64,000 nucleotides of DNA from G963677085 sp963677085. Lineage in GTDB: Bacteria > Planctomycetota > Planctomycetia > Pirellulales > Thermoguttaceae. Below the pieces are notes generated by a model. It was given only the letters and a program-made list of their open reading frames with translations. It was not told the DNA's origin and made no database searches. The stretch is from the NCBI GenBank assembly GCA_963677085.2, contig CAXXFH010000005.1:62001-126000 (forward strand), read 5' to 3'. Position 1 is the first letter of the stretch. Each line of letters begins with the position of its first letter. This document shows, one piece after another, positions 8,296-17,288 of this stretch. The translations under genes were made by a program, and so were the position numbers.

Positions 8296-8706
8296 CTATT
8301 GGGAATAATCGAGCTGGACAGTCAGTTTTTCGTTTTCGACTTCCACCTCAAACGGCTGGATAGACTGCTGAGCCGAACCCGAGAGACGGTTGCCTTGGTA
8401 GTCGAACACCGATTTGCCCACGCTGCAGCATTGAACCACATTTTCGCCGGGCACCGGATCGAGCCGGCGGTGGCCAATGTGCGAACAGCGGTTCGGTAGG
8501 GCGTACCACTGGCCATCGGTGCCGTGGACGATCAACACCCGTTGCGGCAGCCGCGAACCTTCCAGCCGGATAGCCCCGCCGGGGTCGTTCAACTCGGTGG
8601 CCCGGGCGAGATCGACAACCAGCCGACCGTCGTCATACGACCAACAGTCCGGGTCGGCAGGCGGCTTAGTGCTGCAGATGCCGAAGATGCGTTTGAAGAT
8701 TCCCAT
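8296..8706 (-). CDS. Rieske-fold protein lacking one cluster ligand
   Basis: 136 residues. The first ligand pair is intact (Cys74-Ser-His76 in NRCSHIGHR). The second box reads Q-Cys93-Cys94-Ser-Val96-Gly, where a Rieske [2Fe-2S] protein has Cys-x-x-His, so the second His is replaced by Val. The surrounding GKSVFDYQGNRLSG matches the usual SxFD segment, so the fold is clear. Such a protein may not hold a normal Rieske cluster; an altered cluster or a structural role is possible. GGAGTG precedes the ATG at 8706. Known relatives are ferredoxin-like dioxygenase subunits or NirD-like domains. Its neighbour downstream of a gap is the PIG-L gene. Confidence 0.72.
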   Translation of the reverse strand: MGIFKRIFGICSTKPPADPDCWSYDDGRLVVDLARATELNDPGGAIRLEGSRLPQRVLIVHGTDGQWYALPNRCSHIGHRRLDPVPGENVVQCCSVGKSVFDYQGNRLSGSAQQSIQPFEVEVENEKLTVQLDYSQ

Positions 8707-8886
8707 TGGTTCACTCCTATAGAACGGCAGGGCCGCTAACGGTCCGGTTTGAGGCGAGTGATGCGCCAGGTTTAAGGCGAGTTAGGTGCCATTGGCTGCG
8801 TGCCACCCAGTGTTGAATCTAGCCAGACCAACTGTCGGTGATACCGGTCACCCACAGACGATGTAACGTTCTCGCGACAAAAGACT

Positions 8887-9681
8887 CTACCGCAACCGGT
8901 GTGGCCGTGAGCGGCGCGATGCTTGCGTTCGACGCGATGCCGACTTGGCGTATTTCGCTTTGGGGCCGAAAAGCAACCCCATCAAATCGTGAGTTCCCCA
9001 GGCCGTGGGACTGCTCAGCACTTCGCCGGCTACGAACCCGGCGGCCATTCCTTGCTGGATCGCAAAGGCGCGGATACGTTCCAATACGCCCGACCGTTCC
9101 GGCGGAAATTGGGTTTTATAGGCCGCGATGGCCTCTATCTTTCGGTCAAGTGTCGAGCGAATGTCGACAACCATGGCGTTTTCGGTCGTCGGTGCCAGGT
9201 TGCGAAAGCCGAGGTGAAATTCCAAGTGACGTTCGATGTGGTGAACACGCAAGCGGTCGAAATGGGCATCCCACTTGGTCAATCGGGCATAAAACACGGC
9301 CGCCTCGATAATCAGACCTGCCTGATAGTGGTCTGGCGAGGCCATTGGTGTATGTCCCCCCAGGCCCACGACGAGCCGAGGCCGGTAGCGGCGAAACTCC
9401 TTGGCCAGCGCCACCCGGGCGTCGAAGTCGTCGAACAGCCGGCGATTGGGAAGTGCCAGCGTGATTCGCTTGCAGGCACCGAGGATTTCGGCCGCCCGAC
9501 GGGCCTCGGCCAGACGCACTTCCGGACCCGGCGAACGCGGCGTAGGTTCGCCGTCGGTCAGGTCGATGATTCCTACCCGAAAACCCTGTTCGGCCAGTCG
9601 GGCAACCGTTCCGCCGCAGCCGATCTCCACGTCATCCGGGTGTGCGCCGACGGCAATTACGTCAAGTTGTTCTTTTGTCAT
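8887..9681 (-). CDS. PIG-L/LmbE-family deacetylase
   Basis: 264 residues. The zinc motif GAHPDDVE (residues 12-19) and the distal SPDHYQAG His block are those of the N-acetylglucosaminyl deacetylase family (LmbE, BshB, MshB). These enzymes remove acetyl groups from GlcNAc conjugates such as bacillithiol or mycothiol precursors. LGGHTPMASPDHYQ, FHLGF and a C-terminal segment rich in SRRTQASRRSR resemble BshB1-type proteins, so a role in bacillithiol synthesis is plausible but unproven; no bshA or bshC is in the window. cobL lies upstream on the same strand, separated by a repeat. The basic tail is unusual. Confidence 0.82.
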   Translation of the reverse strand: MTKEQLDVIAVGAHPDDVEIGCGGTVARLAEQGFRVGIIDLTDGEPTPRSPGPEVRLAEARRAAEILGACKRITLALPNRRLFDDFDARVALAKEFRRYRPRLVVGLGGHTPMASPDHYQAGLIIEAAVFYARLTKWDAHFDRLRVHHIERHLEFHLGFRNLAPTTENAMVVDIRSTLDRKIEAIAAYKTQFPPERSGVLERIRAFAIQQGMAAGFVAGEVLSSPTAWGTHDLMGLLFGPKAKYAKSASRRTQASRRSRPHRLR

Positions 9682-9723
9682 TTTGCCACGGTTCTCAGGG
9701 TTGAGGCAATTTCCTCAAAATTC

Positions 9724-9790
9724 GCGCCCAACGGGAGCGGCTTCTTACCTGGGTGTGGTAGCGCCAATTGGCTGCGGTGTGGGCCGCTAT
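9724..9790 (+). repeat. 70-bp dispersed element, family 2, copy 3
   Basis: GCGCCCAACGGGAGCGG, then CCTGGGTGTGGTAGCGCC, then a diverged GC-rich end that reaches the cobL stop codon. It fills most of the gap between cobL and the PIG-L gene. Confidence 0.55.
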
Positions 9791-11031
9791 TGCGACTTCA
9801 CCGCACCGATCAGGAACGTGGGATTCAACGATTCAAAACGCAGCCGGTCCATTTGGTAACGTCCCCGAGCGAGATTGACCATCCACACGTTGACTTCCGG
9901 GCTACAGGATTGGAGCATTTGGTGGGTTTCGGCGATGTTGTCGAGGCTTCCCATCGTGGTCACCAAACGTCCGCCAGGACGAAGCCGCTGGAAGGCAGCT
10001 TCGACCAGTCGACTGATCTGTCGGCCACTTCCCCCAACGAAAACAGCGTCGGGCTGAGGTAAATCTTCCCAGGCCTCCGGAGCGCGCCCCAACACGGCGA
10101 CAAGATTCTTTACGCCGAAGTGTTCCGCATTCTGGGAAATCAGGGCGTGATCCTCGACCGCTTGTTCGATGGCGTAGACCATTCCTTCGCGGGCGATTTG
10201 AGCTGCTTCGATGGCTACCGAACCGCTTCCCGCGCCCACGTCCCACACTACGCTGGCTGGCCCGAGGTCCATCTCGGCTAGCGCCATTACACGGATTTCA
10301 GCCGGCGTAACCAGCGCCCGCTTGGGTTGGGTTTGCAGGAAGGTGTCGTCCGCGTTGCCGAAGAGCCGCCGGCCCACGGTGTCGGCCGGTCGGTCGGCCG
10401 CGCCCGGCTTGCGGACCAGAATCAATACGTTCATTGGGGAAAACTGCTGGTCGACCACCTCGGAAAGTTCGCCCTGAGTCACCCGTTCGTCGGGCGAGTT
10501 GAGGTTTTCGCACACGTAGGCGGTGAAGTAGTCGATACCGCGTTCGAGCAAGGCCTTTGCCACGGCCGAAGGCGGTGTTGTATCGGTCGTGAACAGCCCA
10601 ACCTTTTCGGCCGTCCGGGTTTGCTCGACGACGCGAGCCAGATCGCGGTTGGCCAGGTTCGTCAGCAGGGCGTCTTCCCAGCTTTCCTTTACGCGAGCGA
10701 AGGCCAACTGCATGCTGCTGACATGCGGGACAACCTCGAACCGCTCTTTCCCCAGCTTGTCGCAAAGAAATCGGGCGACGCCGTAAAAAAGCGGATCGCC
10801 CTCGGCCAGCACGACGACTCGCTGTCCGGCTGCCGCTTGCATCCTCTCGACGACCTGATCTAACCCGTCGACAACAAACCGCTCGGCGTCGCCTTCCGGC
10901 ACCCGGGCGAGGATCTCGCGGTCGCCGATCAATAGCTCGGCGTTTTCGATCAACTGCCGGGCGGCCGCCGTAAGGCCGTTGAGCCCTTCATCGCCAACGC
11001 CCACGATATGTACTCGGTCTACGTCTGACAA
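9787..11031 (-). CDS. cobL: Precorrin-6Y C5,15-methyltransferase (decarboxylating), CbiE-CbiT fusion
   Basis: 414 residues. Residues 1-200 are the CbiE-type tetrapyrrole methylase (VHIVGVGDEGLNGL, then VVVLAEGDPLFYG). Residues 230-410 are the CbiT-type SAM methyltransferase/decarboxylase (VWDVGAGSGSVAIEAA). The fusion, called CobL, methylates C5 and C15 and removes the C12 acetate carboxyl in cobalamin biosynthesis. The start is a TTG at 11031, supported by AGGGAG eight bases upstream; no ATG fits better. Other cob/cbi genes are absent, so it is an isolated pathway member here. Confidence 0.93.
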   Translation of the reverse strand: MSDVDRVHIVGVGDEGLNGLTAAARQLIENAELLIGDREILARVPEGDAERFVVDGLDQVVERMQAAAGQRVVVLAEGDPLFYGVARFLCDKLGKERFEVVPHVSSMQLAFARVKESWEDALLTNLANRDLARVVEQTRTAEKVGLFTTDTTPPSAVAKALLERGIDYFTAYVCENLNSPDERVTQGELSEVVDQQFSPMNVLILVRKPGAADRPADTVGRRLFGNADDTFLQTQPKRALVTPAEIRVMALAEMDLGPASVVWDVGAGSGSVAIEAAQIAREGMVYAIEQAVEDHALISQNAEHFGVKNLVAVLGRAPEAWEDLPQPDAVFVGGSGRQISRLVEAAFQRLRPGGRLVTTMGSLDNIAETHQMLQSCSPEVNVWMVNLARGRYQMDRLRFESLNPTFLIGAVKSQ

Positions 11032-11485
11032 TGGACGCTCCCTGCTGCTAGACTACCGCGTTTTGAGCCAACCGCCCACTAGATGAAAGATTCTACCGGG
11101 ACATCCGGTCGACGCAAGCGAGGGTGACCGTTCCGTCGCGAAAAGTAGTCTGGGGCAGGCCGTACAAACGTAGTGTTGGCCTAAGGTTTCCTCTCGTTTC
11201 CAGCTTATTATTGGTTCCGTGGTTAATTGTGGAACACTTCATTGCGTTCTGGCCCGGAAAACCGGGCTCCCGTTGGTCGCCCTCGTTCCACAAGCAATGC
11301 AGGGCCCGATAGTACGGGAGGTGGATAACGACGCGAAGCGTCGAGGACACGCGTTTCGAAGCGAGAAAAAGGAGGCGAGAATGCGGCAGATGTGCGTCGG
11401 ATTTCCCACAGACGAACACCCCTGCTATAGTGGTGTGTGGGCAAGGTCTCTGGCGACACACATACAATGAACGGGAGAGTACCAA
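11032..11485. other. Divergent intergenic region between cobL and GH43-like gene
   Basis: About 450 bp with no credible gene. It contains a 67-bp inverted-repeat element at 11227-11293. Promoters for both flanking genes should lie here, but I cannot pick a clear one. Confidence 0.5.
11227..11293 (+). repeat. 67-bp element with perfect 9-bp terminal repeats, family 3
   Basis: Starts TTGTGGAAC and ends GTTCCACAA, exact inverted repeats. Inside are a GCCCGGAAAACCGGGC hairpin and CTCCCGTTGGTCGCC. A truncated copy of the TTGTGGAAC end with the reversed core lies at 17078. Confidence 0.65.
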
Positions 11486-12466
11486 GTGCGGCCCTTTTTT
11501 ATATTTTCGGCAGCGTTGTTAGTAGCTTCTCTGGCGGCAGCCGCTGAGCCGACTCAGCAGTCGGCGAGTGTGTCAACGCCAACGTATTACCTGTTTTCCT
11601 ACTTCAAAGGCAACGGCGAGGACGGGCTGCATCTGGCCTATAGCCGAGATGGTCTGAAGTGGACGGCCTTGCGCAATGACCGTTCTTTCCTGAAGCCCGA
11701 GGTTGGGAAACGGCTGATGCGAGACCCGTCGATCTGTCGTGGCCCTGACGGTACCTTTCATATGGTCTGGACAACCGGTTGGGGGGACCAGGGAATTGGG
11801 ATGGCTCATTCAAAGGACCTAATCCACTGGTCGAAGCAAGAGTGGTTGCCGGTAATGAAACATGAGCCGAAAGCGCTCAACTGTTGGGCGCCCGAGATCT
11901 TCTACGACGCTTCAACCCAGCAGTATTTGATCTTTTGGGCCACAACCATTCCGGGCCGTTTTCCGGAAACCGACAACACGGGCGATAGTGGCTCAGGCGG
12001 TCGATGTAACCATCGGATATATGTCACGACCACGAAGGACTTCCAACAGTATTCGAAGACCAAGTTGTTTTACGACGATGGCTTCAATGTGATCGACGCA
12101 GCGATTGCCAAAGAGGGCGACCAGTACCTGATGTTTCTCAAGGACGAGACAAAACTGCCGGAAGCGAAGAAACACATCTGCGTTGCTCGGAGCAATCGGG
12201 CGGAAGGTCCGTATGGCCACGCGTCGAAACCGATTTCGCCCAATTGGGTAGAAGGCCCCACGGCGCTGCGCGTCGGTTCGGCCTGGATCGTCTACTTCGA
12301 TCAGTACACACGCGGATGTTATGGTGCCGTGCGGTCGACTGATTTGGAGAATTGGGAAGACGTGTCGGAGCAGTTGACCATGCCCACGGGCATCCGCCAC
12401 GGCACGGCGTTCGTCGCACCGGAGAATATAGTGCGTGGCCTGCTGGCAGACGACGGTTCGCCGTAG
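11486..12466 (+). CDS. Secreted glycoside hydrolase family 43-like protein
   Basis: 326 residues from a GTG at 11486, favoured by GGGAGAG seven bases upstream. A signal peptide (about 1-20, FSAALLVASLAAAAEP) exports it. Beta-propeller hallmarks of GH43-type arabinosidases/xylosidases are present: RDPSICRGPDGTFHMVW with the likely catalytic Asp, NCWAPEIFYD and WVEGPTALR with the likely acid Glu. It probably attacks arabinose- or galactose-containing plant or algal glycans, in line with the other sugar-active genes in the window. It is convergent with the MEMO gene. The exact substrate cannot be read. Confidence 0.82.
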   Translation: MRPFFIFSAALLVASLAAAAEPTQQSASVSTPTYYLFSYFKGNGEDGLHLAYSRDGLKWTALRNDRSFLKPEVGKRLMRDPSICRGPDGTFHMVWTTGWGDQGIGMAHSKDLIHWSKQEWLPVMKHEPKALNCWAPEIFYDASTQQYLIFWATTIPGRFPETDNTGDSGSGGRCNHRIYVTTTKDFQQYSKTKLFYDDGFNVIDAAIAKEGDQYLMFLKDETKLPEAKKHICVARSNRAEGPYGHASKPISPNWVEGPTALRVGSAWIVYFDQYTRGCYGAVRSTDLENWEDVSEQLTMPTGIRHGTAFVAPENIVRGLLADDGSP

Positions 12467-12487
12467 CAGGCCGGCGGATAGCCTTTT

Positions 12488-12516
12488 TGCGTTCCTACGC
12501 TTCGTGGGTGAACGCA
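12488..12516. terminator. Hairpin between convergent GH43-like and MEMO genes
   Basis: TGCGTTCCTACG pairs with CGTGGGTGAACGCA around CTT. Position between convergent stops suggests a terminator, but no proper U tract follows on either strand. Confidence 0.3.
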
Positions 12517-12550
12517 CGTGCAGACGCTTTTCGGCGCCAGAGCCAAAAAC

Positions 12551-13816
12551 TCACCGGCCATAAAATCCAATGCTGGCAAAGCTTACGCACGAACTGCCGT
12601 CGGACTCCGTGGCCTGGGCGTACTTCAGTAAGTCGGCGTGGTCGAACTCCAACGCTTCGAGCATCGTGTACGTAGGCGAAAGGCCGCAGATACGGTTGCA
12701 GTCGTTCTGCCGTGCAACATGGCGAAAGAACGCTCCGGCGTCGCCCTGGCAGGCGTGTTCGAGTAGTCGCCGGTCGTCGACGGCTTGGGCTGTCAGCCGG
12801 GTGTCGTCGAGTATTTGCTCGTCGCCAAATCGCGGGCCAATATGAGCGAAATCTGAGGCACTTATAAAGCAAACCTCGCCCGGATACGCGTCACTCGCCG
12901 CACGCAATGCAGCCACAAAGGCTTGGACCTCGGGCACCTCGTCGGGCGCGATGGCTTCGTCGATGAACTCGTAAAACGACCCCACCAGGATTGGAACGAT
13001 CTGGAAATCGCGCCGCTTACCCAACGTGTATTGCAGAAACAGCGTTTGAAACTCGATCGAGTGCTCAAATCGATGGGCCAAGTCGTCGGCAAACGGATCG
13101 ATCAGTTGCCCGGCGACACTACTGTGAAGATGTCCGACAAGTCTATCGATAAACACCCCGTCGGTCTTCACTGTGCCCAACGGTGTCGCAAAATCCTTTC
13201 GGGTAACCGTGAACAATTCCTGCATGGGATTGTGGGCGGTACCTAAGATGACAAACAGGCTGGCCGGGCTGTGTTCGGCAATCTGCTTGTACGACCAGGC
13301 GTAGACCGATCCGCCTCGGGTGATGTCGATATGGGGACTAAGCACCCCGCGTAGACGCTGGCCATCGATGCCATCGGTCGTGTCCAGCCGCCCGGGGCCG
13401 TCGTCACAAGTGAAGCAGTCGTCGAGCTGCTGCCGAAGCTCCTCGGGATCGTCGCTATACGATTCGCCTGCGTGCGCCGCCTGGCGAACAGAGCTGTTCA
13501 GATAATGGTCGTTTTGGTCACGTCGATAAGAGGCGAAGCGTTCGCTTTCGAGCAGATAGGCTTCGTCCAGCCGGCGAACGACTTCGGCGATCTCCGCCTC
13601 GCTTGCTTTGGTGCCCGTTTGAACGAAGAATTCCTGCCGCAATTCGGAAAACGTGCTTCGCCCGTCCATAAGTGCCGCGAGCAGGGCGGCACCGAGCGGC
13701 AGAAGCACGGTTTCGCCGTAGCCCTCTGGATCGCGGAACACGATTTGGCTCTCGTGGCCAACCCCAAGAGGGAAAAGCTCCACGGGCCGCAGTTTCGGGC
13801 GAGGAGTGTCGGACAT
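12551..13816 (-). CDS. MEMO-like protein (AmmeMemoRadiSam system protein B)
   Basis: 421 residues from the ATG at 13816; a longer reading to 13951 lacks support. The C-terminal 270 residues form the MEMO domain, related to non-haem iron dioxygenases: LSPHIDITRGG, VILGTAHNP and ISASDFAHIGPRFG carry the metal-site histidines. The N-terminal 130 residues (LFPLGVGHESQIVFRDPEG, then a helical part) form an extra domain resembling PqqD-type winged helices. MEMO proteins usually sit beside AMMECR1 and a radical SAM gene; neither is adjacent here. Function is not established in bacteria. Confidence 0.85.
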   Translation of the reverse strand: MSDTPRPKLRPVELFPLGVGHESQIVFRDPEGYGETVLLPLGAALLAALMDGRSTFSELRQEFFVQTGTKASEAEIAEVVRRLDEAYLLESERFASYRRDQNDHYLNSSVRQAAHAGESYSDDPEELRQQLDDCFTCDDGPGRLDTTDGIDGQRLRGVLSPHIDITRGGSVYAWSYKQIAEHSPASLFVILGTAHNPMQELFTVTRKDFATPLGTVKTDGVFIDRLVGHLHSSVAGQLIDPFADDLAHRFEHSIEFQTLFLQYTLGKRRDFQIVPILVGSFYEFIDEAIAPDEVPEVQAFVAALRAASDAYPGEVCFISASDFAHIGPRFGDEQILDDTRLTAQAVDDRRLLEHACQGDAGAFFRHVARQNDCNRICGLSPTYTMLEALEFDHADLLKYAQATESDGSSCVSFASIGFYGR

Positions 13817-13988
13817 GATAGCTTTGTCTTCCGGTCGGCAAGTACCGAAGTCCCAGCGAGTACCGATTGACTCGCAGCGACGATAAGCCCAGGGACGCAG
13901 CCCTTGGGCTGGGGAACAACCTATCACGCAATCAAGCAAGGATTTTATCATAGCAGAACGCGGCGGCGCGAGCGATCCCTCGACGCGA

Positions 13989-14663
13989 CTACTGTTCTGC
14001 GGTGGCTGTTGCCTTGGCCGCCAGACTTCGAATCCGAAGGTTGCGCAGTGCGGCTTTGGTTTCGTAGCTGGCGATACCCAACGGCAGAACGGTTTCTTGC
14101 TCGAACCAGATCGAGAACTTATGACCCTTGGTCGCCAGGTCGATGACCTGTTTGTCGTCGAGCCAGACCTCGATCTTGGCCTTAGTCACCCTTAGGCGGA
14201 TGCGGTACCAACGGTTTTTGGCGAACTCGATGTGTGCGGTGGTTTCGTTTTCGGAGGCCGGTTGGCCGTCGACGTTGGAAAGCCCCACGATTGGGCCGTT
14301 CCAGCCGCCGACGATCAACGTGCAGGGTTGCTCGCCGACGGGAAACGTCAGGCCGCAAAAGAAATCTTCGCCGTCGACCTTCATGGCTTCGAGTTCGATT
14401 TCATAATCGATGCGAGGGAGGTTGCCCGTGTAGCGGATTCCGGTGAGCGGCTCGCCTTTGCCCAGCAGGAGTTGGCCGTTGGCCACCTCGACCTTGCCAT
14501 GGTTGATGAAGTCGAACCGATTGGCGACTTTCCAAGTCCCCAGCTTTTTTCCGTCGAAAAGACTCTGCCAAGGCGCCGCCTCTGCGGAAACCAGAGGCAC
14601 CGCCCAGAATGTCATCCCGACTAGAAATGAAAGGCAATGAGAAGCATGTGGTCGATAATGCAT
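13989..14663 (-). CDS. Secreted DUF1080 (3-keto-disaccharide hydrolase-like) protein
   Basis: 224 residues from the ATG at 14663, which has GGAG ten bases upstream. A signal peptide (about 5-28, LSFLVGMTFWAVPLVSAEA) is followed by a jelly-roll domain starting WQSLFDGKKLGTWKV, the hallmark of DUF1080, and ending IRSLAAK. DUF1080 is hugely expanded in planctomycetes and includes 3-keto-glycoside hydrolases; the concanavalin-like fold suggests sugar binding or cleavage. The gene stands alone between MEMO and cheR. Residues for activity cannot be assigned by eye. Confidence 0.82.
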   Translation of the reverse strand: MHYRPHASHCLSFLVGMTFWAVPLVSAEAAPWQSLFDGKKLGTWKVANRFDFINHGKVEVANGQLLLGKGEPLTGIRYTGNLPRIDYEIELEAMKVDGEDFFCGLTFPVGEQPCTLIVGGWNGPIVGLSNVDGQPASENETTAHIEFAKNRWYRIRLRVTKAKIEVWLDDKQVIDLATKGHKFSIWFEQETVLPLGIASYETKAALRNLRIRSLAAKATATAEQ

Positions 14664-14834
14664 GGAATCCTGCTCCAAGGGATACGACGCCATCCGAGGG
14701 CCAGGAGGTTACTGTACCACGGGCGGTTTGATGCCGCAAATCGCCCTTCGTCAGCCGCTGGTGCAGACCCGCTTCATCTGGTCGGCGGTGCGGACCTTGC
14801 GTCCGGGATTCCAGTTAGCGAAAAGGCCGTATCT

Positions 14835-15734
14835 CTAGGTCAAAACTGGCGTTGTGTTTGCGGCCGGTGCGTTGGAGCGTTTTTGGTAGAGAACCGTTTC
14901 GCCGTAGCGAACGGTCTCGAATGCGTCGGTCAGGCCGTAGGTGTTTTCTGTGGTTCCGACAAAGAGGAAACCATCGTTGCTGAGCATTCGCGTCATTTGC
15001 GAGAGCACTTTGATCTTGGTTTCCATGTCGAAATAGATGATCACGTTGCGACAAAAGATGACGTCAAATGTTCCCAGGCCGACAAAGGATCCGGCCAGGT
15101 TTGCCTGCCTAAACTCGATCAGGGGGCGCAGACGTTCGTTAATATGCCATTGTGTCCCCTCTTTGCGGAAGAATTTTGCCAAGCGTTGGGGAGACACGCC
15201 TCGCTGTACTTCCATGTCGGTATATTTTCCTGCAACGGCATAGGCAAGGACATCCTTCGAAATATCGGTCGCCAGAATACGAAAATCGTTAGCCGCAATC
15301 CCTTTGTGTGGATGCTCGTCGAGGTACTCGCCTATCAGCATGGCGATGCTGTACGGTTCCTGACCGGTTGAAGAAGCTGCCGACCAAATGTTCAGCGGAC
15401 CGCTGCAACAAAACGCGGGGTTTGCTTTGCGATGGCAAATCACGTCGGCAAGGCGAGGGAGAACGAATTCTTTGAATGTTCGGTAAGGATGCTCGTCGCG
15501 GAAGAACGATGTTTCGTTGGTTGTGATCGCGTGGATGATCTCCTCTCGCACGTGGGCAGGACAATTGTGTTTTACGTGATGGTAGAAATCCTCGAAGCTG
15601 CCGCAGCCTGTCGATTCCACAAGCGGCTGCAACCGTTGCCGCACGAGATATTGCTTATCGTCGCCGATGGCCAGTCCACAGATATCGTGAACAAAGGCCC
15701 GAAGCAGGTCGAACGCGGTTCGTGATAGTTCCAT
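14835..15734 (-). CDS. cheR: Chemotaxis protein methyltransferase CheR
   Basis: 299 residues. It has an N-terminal helical CheR_N domain (1-75) then a SAM-binding methyltransferase fold (IWSAASSTGQEPYSIAM, ILATDISKDVL, FDVIFCRNVIIYF). It methylates glutamates on the MCP receptor with S-adenosylmethionine. The start overlaps the cheB stop by one base (TAATG), implying translational coupling. It is the last gene of the chemosensory run. The C-terminal VRYGETVLYQKR ends like typical CheR. No pentapeptide-type tether is evident on the MCP C-terminus. Confidence 0.94.
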   Translation of the reverse strand: MELSRTAFDLLRAFVHDICGLAIGDDKQYLVRQRLQPLVESTGCGSFEDFYHHVKHNCPAHVREEIIHAITTNETSFFRDEHPYRTFKEFVLPRLADVICHRKANPAFCCSGPLNIWSAASSTGQEPYSIAMLIGEYLDEHPHKGIAANDFRILATDISKDVLAYAVAGKYTDMEVQRGVSPQRLAKFFRKEGTQWHINERLRPLIEFRQANLAGSFVGLGTFDVIFCRNVIIYFDMETKIKVLSQMTRMLSNDGFLFVGTTENTYGLTDAFETVRYGETVLYQKRSNAPAANTTPVLT

Positions 15735-16828
15735 TACCCATTTTCTCCTGTCCGTTTTCCGCGAATGACTGCGGCTACGGCATCGGGAATTTTGTTAAGC
15801 GGAAGGACGTCGTCCACATTACCGGAGGCCACCGCACTACCCGGCATCCCCCAGACAACGCTGGTTTCTTTGTCCTGAACAACAACGTGTGCCCCCGCTC
15901 GTTTTAGCGAGGCAAGGCCTTTGGTGCCGTCGGAACCCATGCCTGTGAGGACGATGGCAATGGCATTGCCTCCGTAGACGGGCATGGCGGAACGAAATAG
16001 TATGTCGACGCATGGGCGACACCCGTTTTCCGGTGGCTGGTCGCTTAAGACTGTCATTACATCGGCCCCGCGCCGAGCGACCAACATATGCTTGCCGCCA
16101 GGGGCGATGTAAACCGTACGCGGTTTCACGATCTCTTCATGGCGGCCCTCCACAACCGTATGCGAGCATCTCGCATCGAGGCTTGTAGCCAGGCTATCGG
16201 TGAATGTGGGCGGCATGTGTTGAACGACGAAGATGGGTTGCTCGATCGTATCGCAAAGTGAGGGCAACATTTGCGTAAGCGCTTTGGGCCCTCCCGTGGA
16301 TGTGCCAATGAGCACGGCCTGAATATTCGATGTTGCCGCTCTGCCGCTTTCTCTTTGTTTCACGGGTGGCGCTGTTTCTTGAGGGGGGGCGGAGCCGATA
16401 CGTTGCGACGCGAAATAGCGGACCTTGACGACCAGTTGTCGGCGGATCATCTCGATGCTTTCCGCGACATCCGGGTTTTCCGGTTTCGCAATGACATCGC
16501 ACGCGCCCAGATCGAACGCCCTGGTAGAGGTCTCGCTGCCTTTGCTCACGGAAGCGCTAAGCATCAGGACACCGATTGGGTTTTCTTCGGGCCGCGAACG
16601 GTTGATATCCTCAATTGCCTTGAGCGTGGCGAAACCGTCCATGTCGGGCATCTCGACGTCAAGTACAACCAGGTCGGGACGATGCGACTCGATGAATTCC
16701 AGAGCTTTGATGCCGTTGCGAACCGACCCGCAAACGTTGATATCGTCCTCGCCGGCCAGACACGCTTCCAGGGCGCTCCGGAAAATCCGGGAGTCGTCGA
16801 CAATGAGCACATTCGTTTGCTTCACCAT
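15734..16828 (-). CDS. cheB: Chemotaxis response regulator methylesterase CheB
   Basis: 364 residues: receiver domain 1-125 with phospho-acceptor Asp57 (VVLDVEMPDMDG), a linker, and a CheB methylesterase domain with the Ser177 (IGTSTGGPKAL), His204 (VVQHMPP) and Asp300 (TGMGSDGTKG) triad. It removes methyl groups from the MCP and is activated by phosphate from CheA. It overlaps cheR by one base. A 460-bp repeat-filled gap separates it from the MCP gene, so it may have its own promoter. All catalytic residues are intact. Confidence 0.95.
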   Translation of the reverse strand: MVKQTNVLIVDDSRIFRSALEACLAGEDDINVCGSVRNGIKALEFIESHRPDLVVLDVEMPDMDGFATLKAIEDINRSRPEENPIGVLMLSASVSKGSETSTRAFDLGACDVIAKPENPDVAESIEMIRRQLVVKVRYFASQRIGSAPPQETAPPVKQRESGRAATSNIQAVLIGTSTGGPKALTQMLPSLCDTIEQPIFVVQHMPPTFTDSLATSLDARCSHTVVEGRHEEIVKPRTVYIAPGGKHMLVARRGADVMTVLSDQPPENGCRPCVDILFRSAMPVYGGNAIAIVLTGMGSDGTKGLASLKRAGAHVVVQDKETSVVWGMPGSAVASGNVDDVLPLNKIPDAVAAVIRGKRTGENG

Positions 16829-16858
16829 CGATTAGCTCTCCTCCCGAGGTATGGCCGT

Positions 16859-16960
16859 TGTTGATGCCTGCATTGAAATGATCGTCTCCGCAAACCGAAA
16901 GCCTGGAAATCCAGGCTCACGCTGTTCGCCTTCCGTTCGTTGGCCATGCAGGCGTCGATA
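16859..16960 (+). repeat. 103-bp dispersed inverted-repeat element, family 1, copy B
   Basis: Starts TGTTGATGCCTGCAT and ends ATGCAGGCGTCGATA, complementary arms. The middle has CCTGGAAATCCAGG, then a mutated core (CTCACGCTGTTCGCC). It lies just upstream of cheB. Confidence 0.65.
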
Positions 16961-17077
16961 GCGGGAAGGAGGTTGGACGCAAGGAAGCAGCATACCTGGC
17001 AGCGGGATTGCCATCGTAAGGCTCTTCCGCTACCAGGTATTACTGCTTTTCAGCTAACCTTTTGAGTCGTGGGTTGG

Positions 17078-17116
17078 TTGTGGAACAGGGCGACTAACGG
17101 AAGCCCGGGAAATCGT
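17078..17116 (-). repeat. Truncated family 3 element
   Basis: TTGTGGAACAGGGCGACTAA then CGGAAGCCCGGG matches one end and the core of the 11227-11293 element, inverted. The other end is missing where copy C of family 1 begins, suggesting insertion of one element into or beside another. Confidence 0.45.
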
Positions 17117-17121
17117 GGATT

Positions 17122-17228
17122 ATTGATACGTGTATTAATAATGATCGCTTCGGCAAACCGAAAGCCTGGAAATCCAGGCTCCCGTTGGTCGCCTTCCGCT
17201 CATTGGCTATGCAGGCCCCAATCGATAA
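17122..17228 (+). repeat. 103-bp dispersed inverted-repeat element, family 1, copy C
   Basis: Begins TATTGATACGTGTATTAAT, then ATGATCGCTTCGG, CCTGGAAATCCAGG and CTCCCGTTGGTCGCC, ending near CAATCGATA. Its last bases diverge, so the right boundary is uncertain by several bases. Confidence 0.6.
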
Positions 17229-17288
17229 AACACGACCGTTCCACTTTCTACACAGACATCAATACACGATAAAGCGTGTCCGTTCCGT

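Larger units (their letters stand above)
16829..17288. other. 460-bp gap between mcp and cheB occupied by repeats
   Basis: No gene. It carries two family 1 elements (16859-16960 and about 17122-17228) and a family 3 remnant (17078-17116) abutting the second. The chemosensory operon is therefore interrupted by an accumulation of palindromic elements. Confidence 0.6.
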
